Source: Sedimentimonas flavescens (GTDB taxonomy: Bacteria; Pseudomonadota; Alphaproteobacteria; Rhodobacterales; Rhodobacteraceae). From it: a stretch of 64,000 nucleotides of DNA. Position numbers and translations under genes: made by a program. Below, in pieces: positions 17,304 to 25,759 of this stretch; the first letter of the stretch is position 1; each line of letters opens with the position of its first letter. Location: positions 182,396 to 246,395 of the forward strand of contig NZ_JAHVAI010000005.1 in assembly GCF_019264375.1 (NCBI RefSeq). The letters are read 5' to 3'. A model generated the notes under the pieces. It worked only from the letters and a program-made list of their open reading frames with translations. It was not told the origin of the DNA and ran no database searches.

Positions 17304-18035
17304 ATGACAGAAACCCCCGTTTTCATCCTCGTTCGGCCCCAGATGGGCGAGAATATCGGCGCTGCCGCGCGCGCGATGCTGAACTTCGGCCTGACGCGGA
17401 TGCGGCTGGTGGCACCGCGCGATGGCTGGCCTAACCCCAAGGCGGTGGCCATGGCCTCGGGCGCGGCGGGCGAGGTGCTGGAATATGCGGGTGTCTTTCC
17501 GAGCGTTCCTGACGCGATCAGCGATTGCGACTTTGTCTTTGCCACGACCGCGCGCGGGCGCGAGCTGACGAAGCCGATCTACACCCCCGAAACCGCGATG
17601 GACGAGGCGCGCAAGCGCATCGCCGCCGGGCAGAAGGTTGGGGTGCTGTTCGGCCCCGAGCGGACCGGGCTTGAGAATGACGATGTCAGCCGGGCAAACG
17701 CGATCATCGCCGTTCCGGTTAACCCGGCGTTCCCCTCGCTCAACCTTGCGCAGGCAGTGCTGCTGACGGGCTACGAGTTCATGCGACAAGAGGTCGGGGC
17801 CGTCCCGGTCGATCCCGGCCTTGCCGGCGCGGATGTCGCGAGCCGGATCGAGATCGAGAAACTCGGCGATCACTTCGAGGAACGCCTTGAAGAGGTTGGT
17901 TTCTTCTTCCCGCCTGCGAAGGCGCCGAACATGAAACTCAACCTGCGCAACCTGTGGTCGCGGATGCCCTTTACCCGTGCCGATGTGCAGACGCTGCACG
18001 GGATGCTGCGGCAAATCACCCGCCAGCGCCGCTGA
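17304..18035 (+). CDS. trmJ: tRNA/rRNA 2'-O-methyltransferase, TrmJ/SpoU type
   Basis: SPOUT-class RNA ribose methyltransferase. The 243-aa protein has the three SpoU motifs: ENIGAAARAMLNFG near the N-terminus, VLFGPERTGLEND in the middle and PVNPAFPSLNLAQAV at about residue 135, which form the knotted SAM site. The C-terminal extension (180-243) matches TrmJ, which methylates position 32 of tRNAs. The start at 17304 has a GAAAGGA ribosome binding site. The exact target (tRNA position 32 or another RNA) cannot be fixed by sequence alone. Confidence 0.9.
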   Translation: MTETPVFILVRPQMGENIGAAARAMLNFGLTRMRLVAPRDGWPNPKAVAMASGAAGEVLEYAGVFPSVPDAISDCDFVFATTARGRELTKPIYTPETAMDEARKRIAAGQKVGVLFGPERTGLENDDVSRANAIIAVPVNPAFPSLNLAQAVLLTGYEFMRQEVGAVPVDPGLAGADVASRIEIEKLGDHFEERLEEVGFFFPPAKAPNMKLNLRNLWSRMPFTRADVQTLHGMLRQITRQRR

Positions 18036-18073
18036 GACTTGCCCGGCCCGCGCGTCCTGACCAGAGTGGGCAA

Positions 18074-18784
18074 ATGATGCGGCCTTTGCGGACAGTCCTG
18101 ATCGCCTTGCTGAGCGGCGCGGCCCTCGGGCTGCTGGCGCTTATGTGGTTTTTCCCCGTGCTGCGCGGCGCGGCCTGCCCACCCTGCGCGGGGCTTGAGC
18201 GCGCAGAGGCGGGCCTTTGGGTCGAGGCGGACATGCCCGAACATGCGCGCGCGGCGCTGGCCGCGCAGATCCGGGCCGCGCGCGGGCGGGTCGCGACCTA
18301 TTACGGTGCACCGCGGGCGCGGCTGATCGTTCTGGCTTGTATGAGCGAAGCTTGCGACCGGCGCCTTGGCGGGCGCGGGGCTGCGGCGGTGACCTACTCG
18401 CTCGGCGCGCGCTCGGTCGTGCGTATCGCGCCAAGCGGGCTGTCGCCGGTCGTGCTGACCCATGAATTCGCCCATACCGAGACCCACGCGCGCCTCGGTA
18501 TCTTCGCGCAGATCACCGGGCGCATGGCGACCTGGTTCGATGAGGGCCTCTCGGTTCTGATCTCGAACGATCCGCAGTATCTGCACCCCGGTTTCGGGCG
18601 GGGCCGCTGCCTTGTTCCTCCAACCGCCGATCTGCCAAGAACCCCACGTTCATGGGCGCGTCAGGCGGCCCGCGACCCGACGCTTTATGCGCAGGCCGCT
18701 TGCGCCGTTCTGCTGTGGGCCGAAGCGAATGGCGGGCTTGCGCAGATCCGCTCCGAACTGGCGGCGGGGCGGCGGCTTCCCTGA
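18074..18784 (+). CDS. Membrane-anchored putative zinc metallopeptidase (HExxH...WFDEG)
   Basis: A 236-aa protein with one N-terminal transmembrane segment (about 7-30) and a periplasmic domain. The zinc-binding HEFAH lies at 130-134, and WFDEGLS at 154-160 supplies a likely third ligand, Glu157; this HExxH-x(~20)-DEG layout is that of the MA-clan peptidases. There are cysteines in the pairs CPPC (35-38) and C89/C94, possible disulfides. The substrate is unknown. It lies between trmJ and ctaA on the same strand. I chose ATG 18074 because the hydrophobic anchor starts there. Confidence 0.75.
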   Translation: MMRPLRTVLIALLSGAALGLLALMWFFPVLRGAACPPCAGLERAEAGLWVEADMPEHARAALAAQIRAARGRVATYYGAPRARLIVLACMSEACDRRLGGRGAAAVTYSLGARSVVRIAPSGLSPVVLTHEFAHTETHARLGIFAQITGRMATWFDEGLSVLISNDPQYLHPGFGRGRCLVPPTADLPRTPRSWARQAARDPTLYAQAACAVLLWAEANGGLAQIRSELAAGRRLP

Positions 18785-18873
18785 GGCCGCAAAGCCTGCT
18801 TCGGGCGGCCCGCTCCCTCTTGCTCCTGCCCCGGCAGCGGCCTAGGTTCGGCCTGAGCCAGAGGGAGGCACGG

Positions 18874-20016
18874 ATGAGCCAGAAGCGCAGCATTTTCGAA
18901 GAGGTGGGGCAGGCCGGTGCCGCGCCCGCGCCACGCGGCGGCATGATCGACCAGCGTCCCAAGGGCGCGCGCGCGGCGATCCGGCTGTGGCTCTTCGTGC
19001 TGTTTGCGCTGGTGGTGGTGATGATCGGCGTTGGTGGGGCCACGCGGTTGTCGGATGCCGGGCTGTCGATCACCGAATGGAAGCCCGTGACCGGCGCCAT
19101 GCCGCCGATGTCCGAGGCTGACTGGCAGGCGGAATTCCAAAAATATCAGCAGATTCCGCAATTTACCCTGCAGAACCCGAATATGACCCTGCCCGAGTTC
19201 AAGGGTATCTACTGGTGGGAATGGGGCCATCGTCAGCTTGGTCGCGTGATCGGACTGGTCTGGGCGGTGGGCTTCCTTGGCTTCTGGGTGACCAAACGCA
19301 TCCCCAAGGGATGGGCACCGCGCCTGCTGGGGCTTGGACTACTGGGCGGGCTGCAAGGTGCGATCGGCTGGTGGATGGTGGCCTCGGGGCTAGAGGGCAA
19401 GATGACCTCGGTCGCCTCCTACCGCCTTGCGGTCCATCTGGGGCTTGCCTTCGCCATCCTTGGGCTGATCGCCTCTTACGCCTTCACGCTTGCGCGCAGC
19501 GAGTCCGACCTGATGCAATCGCGCCGCGTGGGCGAGCCGGCGCTGGCCGGTCTTGCCACCGGGGTGCGGCATCTTGCCTTCGTTCAGATCCTTCTGGGGG
19601 CGCTGACCGCCGGGATCGACGCCGGGCGTGGCTATATCGACTGGCCGCTGATGGGGGGAGAGTTCTTCCCGTCCGAGGCGTTCGCCTATACGCCGCTCTG
19701 GACGAATTTCTTTGAAAATCCGGCCCTTGTGCAGTTCATTCACCGCATGGTGGGTTATTTGCTGCTGGCCTTCGGGCTGTTCGTGGCATTTCGCGGGCGC
19801 CGCTCGGCTCATGCCGTCACGCAAACCGCCTTCGCCTGGGTCGGCGCGATGCTGCTGTTGCAAGTTGCGCTTGGCATCGTCACGGTGATGCATGCAGCGC
19901 CGATGGGGCTGGGGCTGGCGCATCAATTGGGTGCGGTCGTCCTGTGGGTGCTGACCATCCGTGCCCAACACCTTGCCCGCACGCCTGTCGTGCAATCAAT
20001 CCGGGGGTCGAAATGA
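18874..20016 (+). CDS. ctaA: Heme A synthase (COX15/CtaA)
   Basis: Oxidises heme O to heme A for aa3-type cytochrome oxidase, in the inner membrane. The 380-aa protein has eight predicted transmembrane segments and the four conserved heme-ligand histidines in EWGHRQLGR, RLAVHLGLA, QFIHRMVGY and LAHQLGAV, plus the family motif GGATRLSDAGLSITEWKP after helix 1. It starts with GAGGGAGG upstream and overlaps the M32 peptidase gene by ATGA. The cytochrome oxidase structural genes are not in the window. Confidence 0.96.
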   Translation: MSQKRSIFEEVGQAGAAPAPRGGMIDQRPKGARAAIRLWLFVLFALVVVMIGVGGATRLSDAGLSITEWKPVTGAMPPMSEADWQAEFQKYQQIPQFTLQNPNMTLPEFKGIYWWEWGHRQLGRVIGLVWAVGFLGFWVTKRIPKGWAPRLLGLGLLGGLQGAIGWWMVASGLEGKMTSVASYRLAVHLGLAFAILGLIASYAFTLARSESDLMQSRRVGEPALAGLATGVRHLAFVQILLGALTAGIDAGRGYIDWPLMGGEFFPSEAFAYTPLWTNFFENPALVQFIHRMVGYLLLAFGLFVAFRGRRSAHAVTQTAFAWVGAMLLLQVALGIVTVMHAAPMGLGLAHQLGAVVLWVLTIRAQHLARTPVVQSIRGSK

Positions 20017-21482
20017 CAGCTTTTCAGGAACTCATCGCCTATCAACGCGAGACCGAGGCGCTGTCGCATATCTCGGAGCGTCTTGGCTGGGACCAGGAAA
20101 CCATGATGCCGCGCGGCTCTGTCGAACAGCGCGCCGAAGAAATGGCCGCGCTTGAATCGGTTCTGCATGCGCGCCGCACCAATCCGCGGATCGAGGTATG
20201 GCTGACCCGTGCCGAGGCGAAAACCCCCGAAGAGGCGCGCTTCATCGACCTTGTGGCGCGCAGCTACAACCGCGAGACCCGCATCCCCGCGCGACTGGCC
20301 AGCGAGCTTGCGCGCCTGACCTCGCTCAGCCAGGGGATCTGGGCCGAGGCCCGCGCCGCCGAAGACCCCTCGGCCTTCCTACCCACGCTCGAAGAGGTCG
20401 TGCGCCTCAAGCGCGAGCAAGCCGCCTGCCTTTCCGAAGGCGACCTCTACGACGCGCTGGTCGATGATTACGAGCCGGGCGTGACGCATGGCGAGCTTGG
20501 CGAGATGTTCGACCGGATGCGTCCGCGTCTGGTGGCCCTGCGCGAAAAGGTGCTTGGCGCCGATCGCAAGGTGGCCAAGCTTGACCACGTCTTCCCCGAG
20601 GCTACACAACTGCGCCTTGCGCGCACGGCGGCGGCGGCTTTTGGTTATGACTGGACGCGCGGGCGCCTTGATATGGCGGTGCATCCGTTCTGCTCCGGCT
20701 CGGGCAACGATGTGCGTATCACCACCCGCGTCGTCGAGAGCGACCCGTTCAACTGCATCTACTCGACCATCCACGAAACCGGCCATGCGTGCTACGAGCA
20801 GGGCATCGACCGGCAGCACCTGTTCTCGCCGCTCGGGCGGGGGGTGTCGATGGGGGTTCACGAAAGCCAGAGCCGGATTTACGAGAACCAACTGGGCCGC
20901 TCTGCCGCGTTCGCGGGTTGGCTGTATACCCGTATGGTCGATGCCTTCGGCGATTTCGGCGTCGATAGCCCCGACGCGTTCTACGCCTGCGTGAACCGGG
21001 TCAATCCGGGTTACATCCGCACCGAGGCGGATGAGCTGCACTACAACCTGCACATCATGATGCGCTTCGATCTGGAGCGTGAACTGATCGCCGGAAATCT
21101 TGAGGTCGCGGATCTCGAAGAGGCCTGGAATGCCCGGTTCGAGGCCGATTTCGGCGTCAAGGTGGACCGGCCCTCGCACGGGTTCTTGCAGGATGTGCAT
21201 TGGTCGGTGGGCCTGTTTGGCTATTTCCCGACCTATAGCCTTGGCAATGTCTATGCGGGCTGCCTCAACAAGGCGATGCGCAGCGCGGTTCAGGGGATCG
21301 ACGCGGCGCTGGCCGAAGGCTCGGCCAAGCCCGCCACCGACTGGCTGCGCGACAATCTGCAGTGCTTCGGCGGCCTGCGCCCGCCGCGCGAGACGATCGA
21401 GCACGCCTGCGGCTTCACCCCAAGCGAAGAGCCGCTGCTGGACTACCTCGAAGAGAAGTTCGGCGCGATCTACGGCCTCTGA
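20013..21482 (+). CDS. Carboxypeptidase M32 (Taq-type)
   Basis: Zinc carboxypeptidase that trims C-terminal residues from peptides in the cytoplasm. The 489-aa length is normal. The HExxH site is HETGH at 254-258 in STIHETGHACYEQG, followed by the family motifs MGVHESQSR and, further on, GYIRTEADELHYNLHI and FPTYSLGNVYAG. Translation is coupled to ctaA by an ATGA overlap. Its last 13 bases overlap the convergent P450 gene, an unusually tight tail-to-tail arrangement. Confidence 0.95.
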   Translation: MTAFQELIAYQRETEALSHISERLGWDQETMMPRGSVEQRAEEMAALESVLHARRTNPRIEVWLTRAEAKTPEEARFIDLVARSYNRETRIPARLASELARLTSLSQGIWAEARAAEDPSAFLPTLEEVVRLKREQAACLSEGDLYDALVDDYEPGVTHGELGEMFDRMRPRLVALREKVLGADRKVAKLDHVFPEATQLRLARTAAAAFGYDWTRGRLDMAVHPFCSGSGNDVRITTRVVESDPFNCIYSTIHETGHACYEQGIDRQHLFSPLGRGVSMGVHESQSRIYENQLGRSAAFAGWLYTRMVDAFGDFGVDSPDAFYACVNRVNPGYIRTEADELHYNLHIMMRFDLERELIAGNLEVADLEEAWNARFEADFGVKVDRPSHGFLQDVHWSVGLFGYFPTYSLGNVYAGCLNKAMRSAVQGIDAALAEGSAKPATDWLRDNLQCFGGLRPPRETIEHACGFTPSEEPLLDYLEEKFGAIYGL

Positions 21483-22846
21483 GAGCGGCGCGGCGTCAGC
21501 CGCAGCCAGATCCCGTCCTTGCCGCGCACCGTAAGCTGCGCGACGGGGACGGGGGTGCGTCCCGCGACCGGCTCCAGCACGAAATCCCGCGCGATCATCG
21601 ACAGTAGCAGCGGCCCCTCGGCCATGGCAAAGCCCGCGCCCGGGCAGACGCGCGGGCCAGTGGAAAACGGCAGATAGGCGCAGCGTGCGGCGGTTCGGGC
21701 GTTCTCAGTCTCCCACCGGGCGGGGTCGAAGGCGTCGGGCGCGTCCCAGATGCGTTCATGACGGTGCAGGTGCCAGGGGCTGAGCACGATCTGGTCGCCG
21801 GGGCGGATGGGGCGTTCGCGGAAGGTCTCGGGGCAGGTGGCCTCACGCACGAGCATCGGCACGGGCGGGTAGAGGCGCAGCGCCTCGCGAAACACCGCTC
21901 GGCTCAGGCGTAGCGCGCCAAGGACGGCGAAGTCGCCCGGCGCGGTGTCGAGCGCGAGTGCTTCCTCGGCGACGCGCTCCTGCCATTCCGGGTAAAGCGC
22001 CAGCAAGTAAAGCGCCCAGGCCAGCGCGGAGGCCGAGGTCTCATGCCCCGCCAGGAAGAAAATCGCGACCTGATCGACCATCTCATCGGTGTCGAAGCCG
22101 CGCCCGGTCTCGGGGTCGGGCGTTGTCATGATCTTGGTGGCCAGATCGTCAGGAGCGTTGCCTCTTGCGATCTGCTGCGCGCGTTCGGCGGTCAGGTGGG
22201 TGATGAGGCGGCGAATGTGCTGCGCGGTGGCCTTGGTCTTGTGCGCGTGAAAGCGCGGAAACCAGCGCGGCAGCGGTAGAAATGCCCCGAGGTTCAGCAC
22301 CGGCGCGGTGCGCTGATGCGCGCGGAAGGCGTGAAAGACCGCCGCGGCGGTTTCATCCTCGATCGGGATCGAGAACAGAGTGCGAAAGATCACATCTGCC
22401 GCGACGTGTGATGTTTCCTCTTCAATATCAATCGCCTGCTTGTCGATCTTAAGGTGCAGTCGCGCGACGCTAGCCCCACCTGCTTGCCACATCGCGGGGA
22501 AGCTGTCGCGCAGCTTGCCGCCCTCGAAGGCCGGGTCGATGATGCGGCGCTGGCGCGCCCATGTCTCGCCATTGGTCAGAAAGACGCTGTTGCCCAGAAG
22601 CGGGCGCAGCCCCTCACGGATCCGGTTCGACTTGGGGAAGTCCTGCGGGCGGTCCTTGAGGACGCGGGAGACAAGCTCGGGGTCGTTGCACAGGTAGGAG
22701 CGGAAGAAGAGGGTGCGGAACTCGGCCATCCATGCGCGGTAAAGGCGCGCGGGCTGTGCCGAGAGGATGTCTTGCCGAAACAGCCGCAGGTAGCGCCAGA
22801 GCGAGACGCGATCGGGGCGGGCGGCGGGTTTGGGCGGCAGGGTCAT
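21470..22846 (-). CDS. Cytochrome P450
   Basis: A 458-aa heme monooxygenase. The I-helix oxygen-activation motif AGHET is at 266-270, the K-helix ExxR at 321-324 (EALR) and the heme-binding loop FSTGPRVCPGAGFA with thiolate Cys401. There is no N-terminal membrane anchor, so it is a soluble bacterial P450 needing a ferredoxin or similar partner, which is not nearby. It is preceded, with an ATGA overlap, by a membrane-embedded alpha/beta hydrolase-like protein, suggesting a two-gene pathway on a lipophilic substrate. The substrate is unknown. Its 3' end overlaps the convergent M32 gene by 13 bases. Confidence 0.95.
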   Translation of the reverse strand: MTLPPKPAARPDRVSLWRYLRLFRQDILSAQPARLYRAWMAEFRTLFFRSYLCNDPELVSRVLKDRPQDFPKSNRIREGLRPLLGNSVFLTNGETWARQRRIIDPAFEGGKLRDSFPAMWQAGGASVARLHLKIDKQAIDIEEETSHVAADVIFRTLFSIPIEDETAAAVFHAFRAHQRTAPVLNLGAFLPLPRWFPRFHAHKTKATAQHIRRLITHLTAERAQQIARGNAPDDLATKIMTTPDPETGRGFDTDEMVDQVAIFFLAGHETSASALAWALYLLALYPEWQERVAEEALALDTAPGDFAVLGALRLSRAVFREALRLYPPVPMLVREATCPETFRERPIRPGDQIVLSPWHLHRHERIWDAPDAFDPARWETENARTAARCAYLPFSTGPRVCPGAGFAMAEGPLLLSMIARDFVLEPVAGRTPVPVAQLTVRGKDGIWLRLTPRRSQRP

Positions 22847-24045
22847 GCGAGGGAGGTGTGGCGATTGACGGGATGCTCGATCCGGCTTTTCGAAGGCGCG
22901 CGGCCGGCGAAGCGATCCCCGAGGGTTTCGGGGCCTGCGGTGATACGGAAATAGTCGTAGTCGCGCGGCTGCTCAAAAGCGCAAAGATATTGGAAATGCA
23001 GCCGGAAAAAGCGCCAGCGCAGGCGGGCCCATGTCTCGGGCGCAAGCGTCTGCGTGAAGGCCGCCGAAAGGATCAGCGGCCAGCGCTGATCTTCGGGCGC
23101 GACCCCCGATACCTTGACCGGATCGCAGAGCGCAAAGGCGCAGCCATCGCCGGGCGCGGTGACGTCGACCCAGGCGATATCCTTGTGTGCTGACAGAAAG
23201 GCTAGGTCGCGCCTCAGACGCTGCGCATCGGGCAGGAAGGAAATCATCGGCACGACCTGCCCAAGTGTCAGCAGCGACAGGCCGGGGGCCTTACCGTCCG
23301 CGCGCAGAAGGTCGGACAGGATCGATACGGCCAGATGCGCGCCCGAGCTGTGGCCGACCACAAGCACCTCGTCCCAATCCTCAAGCAGGGCGCGGGCGAT
23401 GGTGTCGCGGAATAGCGCCATCCGGGCCTCAAGCTCGGGCGGGTAGGCCCCGCGCCAACGCGCCGAGAAGGCGAAGTCATGCATCAGGTAATAGGCGAAG
23501 ACATGGCGATCCATCGCGCGGAACCAGCGCAGGAGAAGCGCCGCAGTCGCTAGGCCAACGAGAGCGGCAGGGATTGTCCCGAGCAGGTCGTGCGCCAGAA
23601 ACGCCGCACCCCAGCCAAGCGCCATGGCGATCATGGCCTGCAACAGCAGGGCCGCCACCGGATAAAGCGCTGCGATGATCGGCCCCTTGCGCAGCCGCAT
23701 CAGGCGAAACAGCGCGCCGCTCGTGGTGTAGATCCAAGCGGTGCGCAGCAACTGCCCGTAGGTTGCCGGGATCGAGGCACCCATCGAGCCACGCACGATA
23801 TCGGACCACAGCAGCACCTCGAACTCGGTCTCGACCGTGTTGCCGTCTTGCGTCGATTGCACCTGCCAGCCATGCGATCCGCCCTCGCGCGCGGGGGAAA
23901 GCGCGATCTGGTAGCCCGAGATCGCGGCCTGCCGGGCGCTTTCGCTGCGGTACAGCTCGCGGTAGCGGCGCGGGGGAAAGGGGTCGTAGCCGGGGATGTA
24001 GAACACCCGGCGCCGGCGCACGCGTTTGGGGGCGGTTTCACTCAT
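22843..24045 (-). CDS. Alpha/beta hydrolase-like protein with an internal membrane hairpin
   Basis: A 400-aa protein with hydrolase features: an N-terminal strand and loop VFYIPGYDPFPP (14-25) and the nucleophile elbow GHSSG (231-235, Ser233) in EVLVVGHSSGAHLAVSIL. Between them lie two hydrophobic segments, about 122-150 and 157-174, which look like a transmembrane hairpin inserted in the fold. The C-terminal region carries candidate Asp and His residues, but the catalytic triad is not certain. It overlaps the P450 gene by ATGA and is the first gene of the pair. The start at 24045 (MSETAPKRV) precedes a strongly basic stretch; the longer frame to 24123 looks non-coding. Confidence 0.7.
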   Translation of the reverse strand: MSETAPKRVRRRRVFYIPGYDPFPPRRYRELYRSESARQAAISGYQIALSPAREGGSHGWQVQSTQDGNTVETEFEVLLWSDIVRGSMGASIPATYGQLLRTAWIYTTSGALFRLMRLRKGPIIAALYPVAALLLQAMIAMALGWGAAFLAHDLLGTIPAALVGLATAALLLRWFRAMDRHVFAYYLMHDFAFSARWRGAYPPELEARMALFRDTIARALLEDWDEVLVVGHSSGAHLAVSILSDLLRADGKAPGLSLLTLGQVVPMISFLPDAQRLRRDLAFLSAHKDIAWVDVTAPGDGCAFALCDPVKVSGVAPEDQRWPLILSAAFTQTLAPETWARLRWRFFRLHFQYLCAFEQPRDYDYFRITAGPETLGDRFAGRAPSKSRIEHPVNRHTSLA

Positions 24046-24097
24046 GACGGCCTCGTTTCGCGGGACCGTAGCGGAAGCGCGCGGCGAAGGTAAGCCG

Positions 24098-24784
24098 TTA
24101 CGCGGCACCCCACCGCTGCGCATTGGCCTTGATCGCCGCGACGCGTCGGGGGGTCTTGGGGTGGGTCAGCAGCCAGGCGGGGACGCCCTCTCCGGGGTTC
24201 TTGGTCAGTGCGTCGAGCTTCTCGAACAGCGAGATCTGCGGCTCGACCCCGATCCCGGCCTTGATCAGCAGGGCCGAGGCGAACTCGTCCGCCTCGAATT
24301 CATCGCGCTGGCTAAGGCGCGCGGCTAGCGCTGTCGTCAGCACATTGGCAATCCAGATGCCGATGAAGGGCAGCAAGCGGCCAAGCAGCGTCATCAGCAA
24401 GATGCGCAGGGCGTTCTGGCCGGAAAAGTCGATCATTCGCCGCCGCGAATGGCCGCGGGCGACGTGACCCAACTCATGCGCCACGACCGAGCCGATCTCT
24501 TCGGGGGTCACCTCGCCTGCGCGGTATTTCTCCATGAAGCCTTCGGTCAGGAAGATCCGCCCGTCGGGCGCGGCAAGCCCGTTCACAGGGGCGATCTGAA
24601 AGACGTGGACGGGCAGGTCGGGCACACCAAGCGCCTCGGCCAGCCGGTCGAGCACCGGCTGCAGCCGCGTGTCGCGCAGGCGGCGTGAGTTTTGATCCAG
24701 CTGGCGCTTGAGCGACCAAGCCGAGAAGTGCCACAGCGCAAGGCCGTAGGCGATCAGCAGGATGAAGGGAAGAAAGCGGAGCAT
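24098..24784 (-). CDS. M48 family membrane-associated zinc metallopeptidase
   Basis: A 228-aa protein with an N-terminal transmembrane segment (about 3-22) and the M48 zinc site HELGH at 103-107, in SVVAHELGHVARGH. The third ligand is Glu164 in QRDEFEADEFAS, and a second hydrophobic stretch (about 127-156) lies between the two. This HtpX/Oma1-like group does membrane-protein quality control. NGLAAPDGRIFLTEGF is the conserved strand before the active site. It lies 31 bases after the DedA gene on the same strand. It is short compared with HtpX, but complete. Confidence 0.88.
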   Translation of the reverse strand: MLRFLPFILLIAYGLALWHFSAWSLKRQLDQNSRRLRDTRLQPVLDRLAEALGVPDLPVHVFQIAPVNGLAAPDGRIFLTEGFMEKYRAGEVTPEEIGSVVAHELGHVARGHSRRRMIDFSGQNALRILLMTLLGRLLPFIGIWIANVLTTALAARLSQRDEFEADEFASALLIKAGIGVEPQISLFEKLDALTKNPGEGVPAWLLTHPKTPRRVAAIKANAQRWGAA

Positions 24785-24815
24785 GGGCAGAATATGGGGC
24801 GCGGGGGCGATGCGG

Positions 24816-25403
24816 TCAACGATGCCGCCAGAGCCACCAGCCAAGCGCCACGGCCAGCGCGCCCGCCGCGAGGAAGCCAAGCGCGTTCGCCGCCAGATCC
24901 GCCGCCGCATCCAGATTGGCGCCGAAGACGATCCCAAGCCCCACGTAAAGCGTGACCCAGACGGCCTCGCCCAGGGCGCCAGCAAGGCTGAAGCGGGGAT
25001 GGGCATAACCCGAGGCCCCGGCTGCCAAATTGACCCAAGGGCCGAGCGCCGAGAACATCCAGCGCGAGAGGAAAACCGCAATGGCACCTTTCTTCTCAAG
25101 CTGGTTGAGCGCGCTCGCTACAAGCTTGCCGCGCTTAGTCTCGGGGCTTGGCAGCACCCTCTGCGCGCGCCGCCCGACCCAGAAGCCAGCCTGATCGCCG
25201 ACGACCGCCCCAACGTAGGCCGCCCCCGCCACGCTAGCCAGTTGCAGATCGCCCGAGGCAACGAAGGCGCCCGAGGTGATCATCATCAGCGAAGACGGAA
25301 CCGGGATCGCAAGGCAGCTGAGGAAGGTTGTGATGCCAAGCAGCCAAGGCCCATAGACCGGAAGCTGCGCCATCAGCCAGTCGGTGACGCCCACACCTGT
25401 CAT
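24816..25403 (-). CDS. DedA family membrane protein
   Basis: A 195-aa integral membrane protein of the DedA/SNARE-associated (VTT) family, whose members act in lipid scrambling, undecaprenyl-phosphate recycling or proton-dependent envelope homeostasis. Visible signatures are PVPSSLMMITSGAF, GDQAGFWVGRR near the first re-entrant region and the arginine-containing FLSRWMFSALGPWVNLAAGASGY. It overlaps the 119-aa unknown gene upstream by ATGA. The family is often genetically linked to envelope stress, which fits the neighbouring protease, but the specific lipid is unknown. Confidence 0.88.
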   Translation of the reverse strand: MTGVGVTDWLMAQLPVYGPWLLGITTFLSCLAIPVPSSLMMITSGAFVASGDLQLASVAGAAYVGAVVGDQAGFWVGRRAQRVLPSPETKRGKLVASALNQLEKKGAIAVFLSRWMFSALGPWVNLAAGASGYAHPRFSLAGALGEAVWVTLYVGLGIVFGANLDAAADLAANALGFLAAGALAVALGWWLWRHR

Positions 25404-25759
25404 CGATCCGGCGTCGCCAGTTGGGGCAGGGCCGTGTCGAGCTTTTCAATCAGCTCCGCAACGGGCACGTTCAGCACTTCGGCGATATGCTCCAAGGTGG
25501 GCGGACCCGATCCGACAAGCTCGGGGCCATTGCTGATGCCGATGACGGCGTCGACCTGCTCGACATGCAGATGCCAGCTCCGGGCGATGTAGCGAGGTGT
25601 CATCCAGGCTTCGGGGTGCTGCTGGCGATGCTCCGGGTCGGCCCAGTAGATCGCACGCGCCACCATCCGGCCACCGAAGAACAGCGTCAGCCCGACCGCG
25701 AGCGCGAAAACGATCACAACAAGGCGTTGTTCGTGCCAGAGGCGGCGCAGGCGCCTCAT
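25400..25759 (-). CDS. Unknown 119-aa membrane-anchored protein
   Basis: I do not recognise this protein. One transmembrane segment spans about residues 13-33 (VVIVFALAVGLTLFFGGRMV), after a basic N-terminus (MRRLRRLWHEQR), so the C-terminal part is predicted on the periplasmic side. Residues 53-115 contain two helical hairpins, MTPRYIARSWHLHVEQVDAVIG and LEHIAEVLNVPVAELIEKLD, with the look of a small helical binding module. It is locked between coxE-like and DedA genes by ATGA overlaps on both sides, so its expression is tied to theirs and it is very likely a real gene. Confidence 0.75.
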   Translation of the reverse strand: MRRLRRLWHEQRLVVIVFALAVGLTLFFGGRMVARAIYWADPEHRQQHPEAWMTPRYIARSWHLHVEQVDAVIGISNGPELVGSGPPTLEHIAEVLNVPVAELIEKLDTALPQLATPDR

